A DNA stretch of 64,000 nucleotides from Gammaproteobacteria bacterium 50_400_T64 (GTDB lineage: Bacteria; Pseudomonadota; Gammaproteobacteria; Pseudomonadales; Porticoccaceae): NCBI GenBank assembly GCA_002162755.1, contig MAAS01000005.1, positions 95,010 to 159,009 of the forward strand. Reading direction: 5' to 3'. The stretch's first letter is position 1, and each line of letters opens with the position of its first letter. Both the position numbers and the translations under genes were made by a program. This document shows positions 17,073 to 26,600 of the stretch, piece by piece. Below the pieces are notes generated by a model. The model ran no database searches and had not been told where the DNA came from. It saw nothing but the letters and a program-made list of their open reading frames with translations.

Positions 17073-18881
17073 ATGACTGTTTGTAAAGAGACACAACAAA
17101 ATCAAGCAGAAGGAGCTGCCACTCCCGAGTACGGAGACCTGCTTCTCGGCTATCTTGAGCAACTTGGCATTGAGTATGTTTTTGGTATTCCAGGGGGGGC
17201 GATAGAGCCCCTATATAACGCACTTGCCCGCAGTGAACGCCGCGGTGGGCCCCGCGCAATCACCGCCCGACACGAAACCGGCTCTGCCTTTATGGCCGAT
17301 GGTTACTGGCGCAACTCTGGCAAACTCGGCGTATGCTGCTCAACCACGGGGCCCGGCGCAACCAACTTGCTCACGGGGGTCGCATCAGCCTACGAAAACA
17401 ACATCCCCATGCTGGTTATTACTGCCCAAACAGCACTTGCTAGCTTCGGCAGCGGCACTCTTCAGGAATCATCGTGTACAGGTGTCAATACGGTTGGACT
17501 GTTTAATCACTGCTGCCGTTACAGCACGCTGGTCTCCCACCCTGAGCAGTTCGAGCGCAAACTGATTAAAGCTATTATGACCGCCTTCGCTGAACCTATG
17601 GGGCCAGTACACCTGAGTATCCCCATTGACCTAATGCGCACTACATCAGCCAGCGCCACGCCTTCTGTCGATCTCCCCAATCTACTGCGCAAGCCGGGTC
17701 TGTTTGACAGTGACGCAGTCGGCCGCCTTTACAGTGAGCTGAAACAAGCCAAAAAACCGCTATTTGTTATTGGCGATGACGCCAGCGAGGCCATTGGTTT
17801 AATCCTCAGTCTCGCCGTCGGTCTCAACGCCCAGCTTGTTGTAACCCCTCATGGCAAAGGACTTATAAGCCCCTATCACCCACTTTTCAGAGGTGTTATC
17901 GGGTTTTCCGGGCACCAAAGTGCCCAGTCATTACTCACCGATCCCTCTATCGACAGCGTCTTTATTATTGGCGCTCAACTCAATGAGTGGGCAAGCCAGG
18001 GCTGGGAGCCACAAAATCACAAACAGCGCATCATCGACATTGAAGCCAGTGAGTCAAACTTGACCAAATTGCCAATGGCCGCGCTACATGTCAGGGGACG
18101 CCTTGAAACTATTTTTGAGTCTCTTCTCAAGCGCTTTGATAAAAACGGCTTTAATCAGCCCTTAAAGCTCATCACAACTAACGGAATAGCCGTCGACACC
18201 ACGGCAGAAAAACTTGAAAAGCTAAAGCAGTTCACTCTGGATGATGAAGATAAATATCGCTCTGATGCTATTCCCATCAAACCCCAGCGCCTGATGCGCG
18301 AGCTCCCCAATGTTTTCCCCCCCAACACGCACTATTTAGCCGATGCCGGGGCCAGCTTTTCGTGGGCAACACACTATTTACACCCCCATGATCGCCGGAT
18401 CCGTGGTCGTAGAGACGCAAAAGGTGGACTGTTTCGCGCCTCACTCAATTTTGCCTCCATGGGCTGGGCAATTGGCAGCGCAATTGGCACAGCCCTCGCC
18501 CGTCCTGACAAACCCGTAGTTTGTATTACTGGCGATGGCAGTTTGCTAATGAGCGGGCAGGAGATTACCGTCGCCATTGAAGAGCAGCTACCCGTCGTCT
18601 TTGTGATACTCAACGACAGTGCTTATGGCATGGTCAAGCACGGCCAGCGAATGACGGGGGGTGAAGCCATCGCGGCTAACCTGCCACCAATCAACTTCGC
18701 CGCATTCGCCGAATCCATGGACGTAGAAGGCCACATTATTTATTCTGCCGACGATTTACTAAACCTTGATTGTTATGCTTTTTTCAACAAGCAAGGCCCT
18801 ACACTTCTTGATGTGCGCATTGATAAGGAAGAGGCTGCGCCCTTCGGCATGAGAATCAAAACACTGACAAATGATCTATGA
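17073..18881 (+). CDS. Thiamine-diphosphate-dependent enzyme, acetolactate synthase-like
   Basis: This 602-residue protein has the three-domain ThDP layout of acetolactate synthase and related decarboxylases/carboligases. The catalytic glutamate is E68 in TARHETGSA. The ThDP motif runs from GDG (487-489) to N514. The central domain carries FSGHQSAQSLL and VFIIGAQLNEW. There is no adjacent ilvN-type regulatory subunit and the next two genes are citrate-synthase-fold proteins, so it is unlikely to be the housekeeping IlvB. It could join or cleave a 2-oxo acid. The ATG at 17073 is preferred to a TTG five codons earlier. It heads a six-gene unit and overlaps the next gene by ATGA. The 208-nt region upstream is divergent with the aminotransferase. 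Confidence 0.85.
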   Translation: MTVCKETQQNQAEGAATPEYGDLLLGYLEQLGIEYVFGIPGGAIEPLYNALARSERRGGPRAITARHETGSAFMADGYWRNSGKLGVCCSTTGPGATNLLTGVASAYENNIPMLVITAQTALASFGSGTLQESSCTGVNTVGLFNHCCRYSTLVSHPEQFERKLIKAIMTAFAEPMGPVHLSIPIDLMRTTSASATPSVDLPNLLRKPGLFDSDAVGRLYSELKQAKKPLFVIGDDASEAIGLILSLAVGLNAQLVVTPHGKGLISPYHPLFRGVIGFSGHQSAQSLLTDPSIDSVFIIGAQLNEWASQGWEPQNHKQRIIDIEASESNLTKLPMAALHVRGRLETIFESLLKRFDKNGFNQPLKLITTNGIAVDTTAEKLEKLKQFTLDDEDKYRSDAIPIKPQRLMRELPNVFPPNTHYLADAGASFSWATHYLHPHDRRIRGRRDAKGGLFRASLNFASMGWAIGSAIGTALARPDKPVVCITGDGSLLMSGQEITVAIEEQLPVVFVILNDSAYGMVKHGQRMTGGEAIAANLPPINFAAFAESMDVEGHIIYSADDLLNLDCYAFFNKQGPTLLDVRIDKEEAAPFGMRIKTLTNDL

Positions 18882-19702
18882 GTAGCCAGGACAAAAAAGA
18901 CCGCGAGCAAATCACCACTAAAATTTGGCGAGAAGAAGCGGAACCGGACAACCCCTTCGCCGCCACGGCAAGCTATTGTGCAGGCTATGATGTTTACGGA
19001 GACCTGCTCGGCAAAGTCAGTTTTATTGAGTACCTCTGGCTTCTCTTCAAACTGGACCCGCCCAGTAAAGCACAGGTGCGTACACTCGAGGGGCTTGCCG
19101 TCGCCCTCGCCAACCCTGGCCCCCGCGACACGTCCGTGCGTGGCGCAATGAATGCGGGCGTTGGCGGCTCGACTCATGCCGCCGCATTGATTGCCTCCAT
19201 CTCTATCGGTGCCGGCAACCTTGGCGGGGCCCGCGAAGTCTTTACGGCTATGCAATATTGGCAACAATGCGGTACAGATATCGATAGCTGGATCAATATT
19301 ATTAAGAACCCGCCCCTCTATGACACCGGCGATGTCTGGCCAGAAATGGAACACACGCCGGGCTTTGATCCTAATGGCGCTAGCTGCCCAAAACCGGTAC
19401 GACAGCTACTGAACCACCTCGCCAATATTGAACACAACGACGAGCTTATTTGGCTACAATCCAATCGCCTGCTACTAGAACAGCAGGCGCAATCGCCACT
19501 GTCCTTTTCAGGTATTGCTGCAGCGACTTTTTTCACCCTTGACTTTAAGCCTGAAGAGGCTGAAATGCTCTTTCTACTGCTGCGGCTACCCGGTGCAGCG
19601 GCTCACGCTCTCGAGCAGGAAAGAATGGGATGGAATCGCTATCCATTCTTTGGTGCTGGCCTTACTCTAACGGATGATCCCGGCCCGTCGACAAAGAAGT
19701 AA
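18878..19702 (+). CDS. Citrate-synthase-fold protein 1 (citryl-CoA lyase-like), catalytic residues missing
   Basis: This 274-residue protein aligns with short citryl-CoA lyase/citrate synthase proteins: a GYDVYGDLLGKVSFIEYLWLL start, NAGVGGSTHAAALIASISIG in the core and EEAEMLFLLLRLPGAAAHALEQ near the end. The positions that should hold the catalytic residues differ. The PLHGGA/HHGGA histidine is replaced in GNLGGA (N114-A118), the PGFGHP histidine is lost (PGFD, 161-164), and the aspartate of NVDG reads S211 in LSFSG. So it is either a pseudoenzyme or has new chemistry. Its ATG overlaps the preceding stop. A heterodimer with the next gene product is likely. Confidence 0.75.
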   Translation: MSSQDKKDREQITTKIWREEAEPDNPFAATASYCAGYDVYGDLLGKVSFIEYLWLLFKLDPPSKAQVRTLEGLAVALANPGPRDTSVRGAMNAGVGGSTHAAALIASISIGAGNLGGAREVFTAMQYWQQCGTDIDSWINIIKNPPLYDTGDVWPEMEHTPGFDPNGASCPKPVRQLLNHLANIEHNDELIWLQSNRLLLEQQAQSPLSFSGIAAATFFTLDFKPEEAEMLFLLLRLPGAAAHALEQERMGWNRYPFFGAGLTLTDDPGPSTKK

Positions 19703-19712
19703 GTAATAAGCA

Positions 19713-20540
19713 ATGAATACACAAAACAACACATCATTAACAGGCCCAGAACTGCTAAGCCATTATGAAGATAATTGGCAGACAGCGATGGGCGCCTGGT
19801 TTCCTGCAGAACGCGTGGTACTGCGGGGGAAAGATCTCTTTACAGAGCTGAATGATTATAGCTGGATGGAATATATCCTTTTTGCGGTCACTGGCAAACA
19901 CAACCCCAGGCTGGCAAAGATCATCGAAGGCTTATCCCTGCTAACGACTAGCTATCCTGACCCGAGGCTGTGGAACAATCGAATAGCGGCCCTTGCGGGA
20001 ACGACTCGGTCGACGGGAGCCCTCGCCGTATCCGCAGGCGTCGCCGCATCTGAAGCCACGATTTACGGACTAAAGCCCATTAAAGGAGCGCTTAATTTCC
20101 TCTATCAAGCGGCGGAAAAGAAGAAACAAGGTATTTCTATTGAAGCAATTGTTAAAGAAGAACTCAAAGCCAAACGCTGCATCAGTGGTTATGGTCGCCC
20201 CTTAACGGATGAAGATGAACGCATAGCCCCTGGGTTGCGCTTCCTGGCAAAAATGGACGCTGACAAGGGAGAATATTTAAAACTCGCCTTTGAAATAGAA
20301 GACTATCTAAAAGGTACGCGCTATAAATTCAAAATGAATATTGCGGCGTTTAATGCCGCAACCGCTGCAGATGCCGGCATGACAGCCGATGAGTACTACC
20401 ACACGAGCACGATTGCATTTATTGGAGGAATACTCCCCAGCCACTTAAGTACACTCAGTAAACCCGAAGGTACTTTTTACCCCCTGAGTGTTGATCGTAT
20501 TAACTCAACATCCGTAACCAAACGCAGTTGGGTTAATTAA
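19713..20540 (+). CDS. Citrate-synthase-fold protein 2 (citryl-CoA lyase-like), catalytic residues missing
   Basis: This 275-residue second citrate-synthase-like protein is only distantly similar to its neighbour. Fold markers are RGKDLFTELNDYSWMEYILF, the SAGVAASEATIYGLKPIKGA core, ISGYGRPLTDEDER and IAFIGGILPSHLS. At the three catalytic positions I read K124 (PIKGA, normally histidine), R162 (GYGRP, normally GHP) and A211 (MNIAAF, normally NVD). Loss in both partners argues against a simple citryl-CoA lyase. It starts ten bases after protein 1 and its stop overlaps the start of the receptor gene (TAATG), so all three are translated together. Confidence 0.72.
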   Translation: MNTQNNTSLTGPELLSHYEDNWQTAMGAWFPAERVVLRGKDLFTELNDYSWMEYILFAVTGKHNPRLAKIIEGLSLLTTSYPDPRLWNNRIAALAGTTRSTGALAVSAGVAASEATIYGLKPIKGALNFLYQAAEKKKQGISIEAIVKEELKAKRCISGYGRPLTDEDERIAPGLRFLAKMDADKGEYLKLAFEIEDYLKGTRYKFKMNIAAFNAATAADAGMTADEYYHTSTIAFIGGILPSHLSTLSKPEGTFYPLSVDRINSTSVTKRSWVN

Positions 20541-22648
20541 TGATGTTTTTTAAACGCTACTTACCACTTGTCATCACAATATTTCTGCTGCCGGCCCTCA
20601 CGGCAATAGCGCAAGATGAAGATGAGCTGGCCAGTTTTTTTGGCGACGAAGAATTTATTAGTATTGCAACGGGAACATCCCAGCCCATCTCGAAAGCCCC
20701 TGCTGTCGCATCCGTTATTACAGCAAAGAATATTCTTCAAATAGGGGCAACAGATATCGATGAAATTTTAGAAACCGTCCCGGGTTTACATGTTTCAAGA
20801 AATGCAGGCTACACCCCTATTTACAGCTTTAGAGGTATTCATACCACCACCAATCCACAAGTACTTATGCTGATTAATGGCATCCCTCTGACCAACCTTT
20901 TCTACGGCGATCGAAATTTAGCCTGGGGCGGGATGCCTGTTGAGGCGATATCTCGTATTGAAATTATTCGAGGCCCAGGGTCCGCAGTTTATGGTGCGGA
21001 TGCCTTTGCGGGTGTTATTAACATAATTACCCGGACGCCAGCAGAAGTTTCTGGCACCTCTGGCGGCATTCGCTACGGCACATCGAACAGCAAGAATTTT
21101 TGGCTACAAACCGGCGGAGAGGCTAACGGGCTCGGTTATATGGCAATAATTGAAGGCCGTAAAACCGATGGTAGTAGTGAAAGAATCGGCAACGATGCCC
21201 AATCAATATTGGATGCTCTCACCGGTACCAACGCATCTCTGGCACCCGGAAGCATCAACCGGGAAGGCAAGAGTATCGATACCAGGCTAGAACTCACTTA
21301 TGGGAAATTCACTTTTCATGCCGGTAGCCAAATAAGAAAACAGCTTGGCCTTGGTACCGGTGTTGCTCAAGCTCTAGACCCAAAAGGGCAAGCCGCCAGC
21401 GAACGTTATAATGCTGACCTTAGCTACGATAATATCAACTTCACTCAGAATATCGGTATTAAGGCGACTGTTAGCTATCTTCAGACCAGCCAGGAGGTCG
21501 ATGAAAACTTAATCCTATTACCGCCAGGCACGACAGTCTCCCCATCAAATTCATTCCCCTACCCCAGCGGACTCATAGGCAACCCTGAAGTTTACGAACG
21601 CCATTACCGCACAAACCTGAATGCAACCTATCGCGGTATTGCCCGTCATGAGTTCATGGGTGGCATTGGTTATTATTTTGGTGACATCTATAAAACCAGG
21701 GAAGAAAAGAACTTCGGTCTTAACCCTGCCACAGGCCTTCCCATTTTACCCGGCAGCCCTCTCGTCGATGTTTCTGATACCCCCCTTGTTTTCCTTGATG
21801 AAAACGAACGTGAAAATAGCCATGTATTTATACAGGATGTGTGGCATTTAGCCGATGATTGGGAGCTAACAACTGGCATACGCTTTGATCACTATTCAGA
21901 TTTCGGTGACACCACGAACCCTCGCATCGCACTCGTCTGGTCAGCACGACACAACCTAACCGTAAAAGCATTATACGGTGAAGCATTTAGGGCACCGTCG
22001 TTTGGAGAAGCAGGCGAACAAACTAACCCGCTATTTCTTGGTAATCCTGACCTGGAACCGGAAACACTAAAAAGTTACGAATTGGCTTTTAACTATAAAC
22101 CCACCTACGACTTAAGTGTTGACCTCAACCTCTTCCAGTATTACTGGAAAGATATTATTCAGTTTGTCCCCAATGCCAACCAAACTCGTACTGCACAGAA
22201 TACTGGAGAACAGGAAGGCCATGGCATTGAGCTCGAAGCATCGTGGCAGGTGAATGACCATCTATCCGTGCTGAGTAATTACTCATGGCAAAAATCAGAA
22301 GATGAACTTAATAACGCCGACACTGCAAATGCACCAGAACAGCAGTTCTATATACGCACCAACATCGCCTTAGCGAATGAATGGGACATTAGTCTTCAGG
22401 CCAATCGCGTAATGGATAGGAATCGAGTATTTAACGACAACAGAAAAGATATCAAGGATTATACGACTATCGACTTCACGCTTCGCAAGTCATTTACTGA
22501 TAAGTTAGAACTAGGACTGATTGGCAAAAATATTTTTAATGATGATGCCCGAGAGCCTAGCATCAACGGACAACCCCTACCTGCTATTAGCAATGACCTC
22601 CCCCTAGAACGTCGTCGTATTTATGGCGATATTCGCTATAAATTTTAA
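20540..22648 (+). CDS. TonB-dependent outer-membrane receptor
   Basis: This 702-residue protein has a signal peptide (roughly residues 1-24, ending in TAIAQ), a plug domain (residues 50-170, with VPGLHVSRNAG, SFRGI and IEIIRGPGSAVYGADAFAGV) and a beta-barrel ending in aromatic Y-x-F. After the signal peptide lies an acidic DEDELASFFGDEEFISIATG segment, the likely TonB-box region. The plug is of the BtuB/colicin-receptor type rather than a SusC type. It is coupled to the citrate-synthase-like gene (one-base overlap) and followed by a binding protein and a sensor kinase. The ligand is unknown. A siderophore-like or small organic molecule is possible, but I see no clear Fur box. Confidence 0.92.
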   Translation: MMFFKRYLPLVITIFLLPALTAIAQDEDELASFFGDEEFISIATGTSQPISKAPAVASVITAKNILQIGATDIDEILETVPGLHVSRNAGYTPIYSFRGIHTTTNPQVLMLINGIPLTNLFYGDRNLAWGGMPVEAISRIEIIRGPGSAVYGADAFAGVINIITRTPAEVSGTSGGIRYGTSNSKNFWLQTGGEANGLGYMAIIEGRKTDGSSERIGNDAQSILDALTGTNASLAPGSINREGKSIDTRLELTYGKFTFHAGSQIRKQLGLGTGVAQALDPKGQAASERYNADLSYDNINFTQNIGIKATVSYLQTSQEVDENLILLPPGTTVSPSNSFPYPSGLIGNPEVYERHYRTNLNATYRGIARHEFMGGIGYYFGDIYKTREEKNFGLNPATGLPILPGSPLVDVSDTPLVFLDENERENSHVFIQDVWHLADDWELTTGIRFDHYSDFGDTTNPRIALVWSARHNLTVKALYGEAFRAPSFGEAGEQTNPLFLGNPDLEPETLKSYELAFNYKPTYDLSVDLNLFQYYWKDIIQFVPNANQTRTAQNTGEQEGHGIELEASWQVNDHLSVLSNYSWQKSEDELNNADTANAPEQQFYIRTNIALANEWDISLQANRVMDRNRVFNDNRKDIKDYTTIDFTLRKSFTDKLELGLIGKNIFNDDAREPSINGQPLPAISNDLPLERRRIYGDIRYKF

Positions 22649-22671
22649 AAAATAATCTAAATATTTCGCTA

Positions 22672-23622
22672 ATGATTTTACGTTTTATAAAAAAAGACAA
22701 CTCATTCACTTCCCAATGGATGCGCTCATCATTGCTCGCCCTGATTTTACTCGGGCAGATATTCCTGCCCTGCAATGCTTTATCGTCAGGCCTACTTGTT
22801 GTCTACCCCTCGGTAAAGGCGCCTTACAACAAAATATACCAAGCTATTATTAAAGGGATACGCGAAAGCTACCCCGGCACAACTCAAAAAATTGAACTTA
22901 CAGCCAATGATAAAAATGAGGTACTGAGTAAAGGCGTTGAAAAATATCAGCCCGATATATTGATAACCCTCGGAAAGGAATCACTTAATACAGTAAGCCA
23001 ATTAAAGCTACCTGTTCCCATCGTTGCGGGGGCCATAACAAAAACAGAGCAGCCTGTTTCAGGTATTTCAATGACCCCTGACCCCGAAGTTCTTTTATCG
23101 AACTTATTAACAATGGCACCCTTTGTCGATAATATTTATGTTGTTGCTGACATTAACCGACGCGATCAGCTAGAACGCGCTGAAATCTACTTAAAAAAAC
23201 AAGGAAAAACACTGCACAGTGAAGAGGCGGAATCTCTACAACAAGCTGCAGAAAAATACCTTAAAATAATAAACAAGGCCACAAGTAACGATGCTATTTG
23301 GCTCATGCGCGGCGCCAACCTCAATGAGCCTAGTATATTGATGCTAATTCTAGAAGCCGCCTGGAAGAAAAAAATAGCCGTTTTTTCATCCAACCCTAGT
23401 CATGTCAAACGCGGGGCGCTATTCTCTGTTTATCCTGACAACGAGAAAATGGGCGTAGCTCTAGCCGAAATTGCACAGCAACACGAGAAGACGACTAACG
23501 CACAAAATATGGGTTTAGTGCCTCTTAGAAATGTACATCTTATTATCAATAAACGCACCAGCAAGCACCTGGGCATCATACCCAACAGTATCCGTGGACT
23601 AAATATCCACCGGATGTTATAG
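22672..23622 (+). CDS. Orphan ABC-type substrate-binding protein (TrpX/XylF-like family)
   Basis: This 316-residue protein has an N-terminal export signal (hydrophobic core SSLLALILLGQIFLPC, near residues 19-34). The cysteine in FLPCNAL could be a lipobox, but the sequence is not a good one. The body matches the ABC_sub_bind family: YQPDILITLGKESLN, VPIVAGAITKTE, VSGISMTPDPE and a second lobe with DAIWLMRGANLNEP. No permease or ATPase gene is near. Such orphan binding proteins often hand a ligand to the periplasmic domain of a sensor kinase, and a sensor with a periplasmic domain starts 12 nt downstream. The gene is richer in A and T than the housekeeping genes around it. Confidence 0.82.
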   Translation: MILRFIKKDNSFTSQWMRSSLLALILLGQIFLPCNALSSGLLVVYPSVKAPYNKIYQAIIKGIRESYPGTTQKIELTANDKNEVLSKGVEKYQPDILITLGKESLNTVSQLKLPVPIVAGAITKTEQPVSGISMTPDPEVLLSNLLTMAPFVDNIYVVADINRRDQLERAEIYLKKQGKTLHSEEAESLQQAAEKYLKIINKATSNDAIWLMRGANLNEPSILMLILEAAWKKKIAVFSSNPSHVKRGALFSVYPDNEKMGVALAEIAQQHEKTTNAQNMGLVPLRNVHLIINKRTSKHLGIIPNSIRGLNIHRML

Positions 23623-23634
23623 GGGTTTTGACTA

Positions 23635-26600
23635 ATGTTTAGGCAAACAGGAAAGAAACTACTAAACCTTCAATTCAGTCAACAGCTGATCATTATTTTC
23701 ATCATTGCTGTCATCCTGATGTCAACACTCGTCTCCTTTGCCGTAGGCCGTAAGACTAACGACATCCTTAAAAAACAAATGCATGCCCAGGGCATTCAAA
23801 TAACCCAAACATTTGCCTCTCAAAGTAAACTCGCTCTACTTTACCAAAGTGAATACGCCGCACAAAGCGCTGTAAAGTCGATCGCAGGCTTCCCCGATAT
23901 TGAAGTTTTACAACTAAAAGCTATAGACGGGACCGTCTTATACCATGCTCGTAACATTGACATCACGACGACCAAAACCGTCGTCAGCAAAGACTCAGCT
24001 ATTCATGTTTTTGAAGATGAAGGTGAATGGATTTTTTCTGCTCCTGTTTTTTCCGAAGCTGGTTTTGATGAGGAATTAACAGATATTTATCAGGAAACTG
24101 AAGAAGAAAATACCTTGCTAGGCCACGTTACACTTTCAATGAGCAAAGCCCCTCTTCTATTAATGCAACGGAAAACCTATCAGACCAGCTTTATTGTAGC
24201 CTTTGCAATTGCAATTTTAATCATTTTAACTCTTTATCGAATATCAAGACGAATCACTAAACCTGTAGAACAACTTGCCCTGGTAATGGGCCAGGCTGAA
24301 CAGGGTAACACTGCCATCCGAGCCACTATTGGAGGCCAGCCTGATGTTGCTAAAATGCAACATGCCTTCAATACAATGATGGATGGCATCGAAAATAGAG
24401 AAGAAGAACTTAAAACAGCACATGATAAAGCCCTCGAAACTGCGAGAGTTAAGGGCGAATTCGTGGCGAATGTTACCCATGAATTACGCACACCACTTAA
24501 TGCTGTTCTCGGCATGATGGATTTATTGAATGAAACTCGGCTCAATGCTCGGCAGGCCGAATATATCGATATTGCAAAAAACTCAGGAGAGAATTTACTC
24601 GACTTAATTGAAGATATCCTTGATTTCTCAAAAATGGAAACGGGGAATATGGATATTCATTTACAAGAAACGAATATTCGTGATCTTGCCGAGGAGGTTA
24701 TCCAGCTTCTTTCCACCCAGGCCCTGAGTAAAAAATTAAACTTCGGCTATGATATAGAAGATAATTCAACATCATACCTTGTACACATTGATGCTGCCAA
24801 AACACGGCAAGTCCTTATTAATTTGTTAGGCAATGCTATAAAGTTCACTGATACCGGTGAAGTCTTTTTACGTATCCGATATAAACGTGGCCCCCTTCCT
24901 CAAATTGAATTTGAAATACGTGATACAGGGATCGGCATTAAAGAAGAAAGTCAATTGAGTATTTTTGACGCATTCACACAGGCCGACTCTTCAACTACCA
25001 AAGCTTATACCGGCACCGGCCTTGGACTAACAATTTGCAAACAAATCATCGAGCTGATGGGTGGCGAAATAGCACTCAACAGCGTACCAACGAAAGGATC
25101 GACATTCACATTCACCATACCGATTGAACGCCTAACCACGGAACCCGGCAGCCACATCGGGCTATCGCTTGATGAGCAAAGACATGCATTATTGATCACC
25201 TCTAGCGTGATCGTTAGGCTATTCACCACCTCCGCCATACAAACCAATGATTTTCTCTGTATCACCACAGGGAGTTTACGTGCCGCCCAATTGGAAATAT
25301 CTCGTCTTGAAAAGGCTGAGATTGATTTTGAGTTTATTATAATTGACGAAGAACTTTATTATCTCAATGAACAAGAGTTCCTACCCTTATTATCGCGACT
25401 GATCTCTAAACACAATGTAACAGTTGCTATTCTTGTCAATCCATTTAGATCACTCAAGCTCGAATCGCATCGTTTTTTAACCATTGAAAAACCTTTGTTG
25501 CGATCTTCTTTTGACCAACTTTTTAATATTAAAGCTAGTGCACTCACCAGCAATCCCGGACAACAGGTGATACGAGCAAAAACCCAAGCTACTGCCAACC
25601 ATGCTGATGAAAACGTACTCATTGTGGACGACAACAGGGTGAACCAACAAGTTGCCCGAGAAATGCTGAACAAACTTGGTTATCGATCAGACATAGCGAT
25701 TAATGGCCAAGATGCAGTTACAAAAGTACAAAGGCATAGTTACAGTCTAATTCTAATGGATTGCAATATGCCTGTGATGGATGGTTTTGAGGCAACTCAG
25801 GAAATTCGCAAATTAGAAACGAATACACATATACCCATCATTGCCATGAGTGCAAACACCTCCACTGAAGATAAGAATAAATACCTTGTTTCAGGAATGG
25901 ATGGATCAATCGGAAAACCCCTAAGGCTTAACAAACTCCGCGACGAACTCATACACTGGATATCTAATCCGCACGTAGAAATTTTAGAAAATAACGTTAG
26001 TAACGTCGAATCTACGCAGCAAGAAGAAACCGAAGTATTAGCTTACAACCCAAAAATAATGGAAGACCTCTTCGAAGGCATCGGCGATGTCGTCATAAAA
26101 ATGCTTGAAGCCTTTCTTGAAGACTCACCTATATATATCGACTCACTTAAACAGGCACTGCAGCGAGGCAGCTCAAAAAATGTACGAGAACTTGCCCACA
26201 CATTAAAAGGTAGCGCAAGTAACTTTGGAGCAAACAACTTTCTTGAAACAGCAAAAATTATTGAACACCTTGCTAAAAACCAACAACTACACCAGTGCGA
26301 TATTTACATTGAAGCATTAGTTGATGACTTTCAAATTTTAAAACGCGATATTGAAAACAATATTCTCAATCCTCTATCAAATGCAGAGGATATTAACCAA
26401 CAGAAGCACAAACTTCTTATTGTCGATGACGATCGCACAATACGCCTTGCCTTAAAAAACATGTTTACCGATAAAAAATTTCTTATTTTTGAAGCAAGAA
26501 ATGGCCAACAGGCAATAAGCTTTTGTAAACAGGACACACCCGATCTCATACTGATGGATGCCATCATGCCTGAAATTGATGGCTTCGAAGCATGCAAAAC

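Noticed and set aside
17073..18881. Call as housekeeping acetolactate synthase large subunit IlvB
   Set aside because: There is no ilvN or ilvC nearby and the gene is fused into a different operon, so only the broad family is supported.
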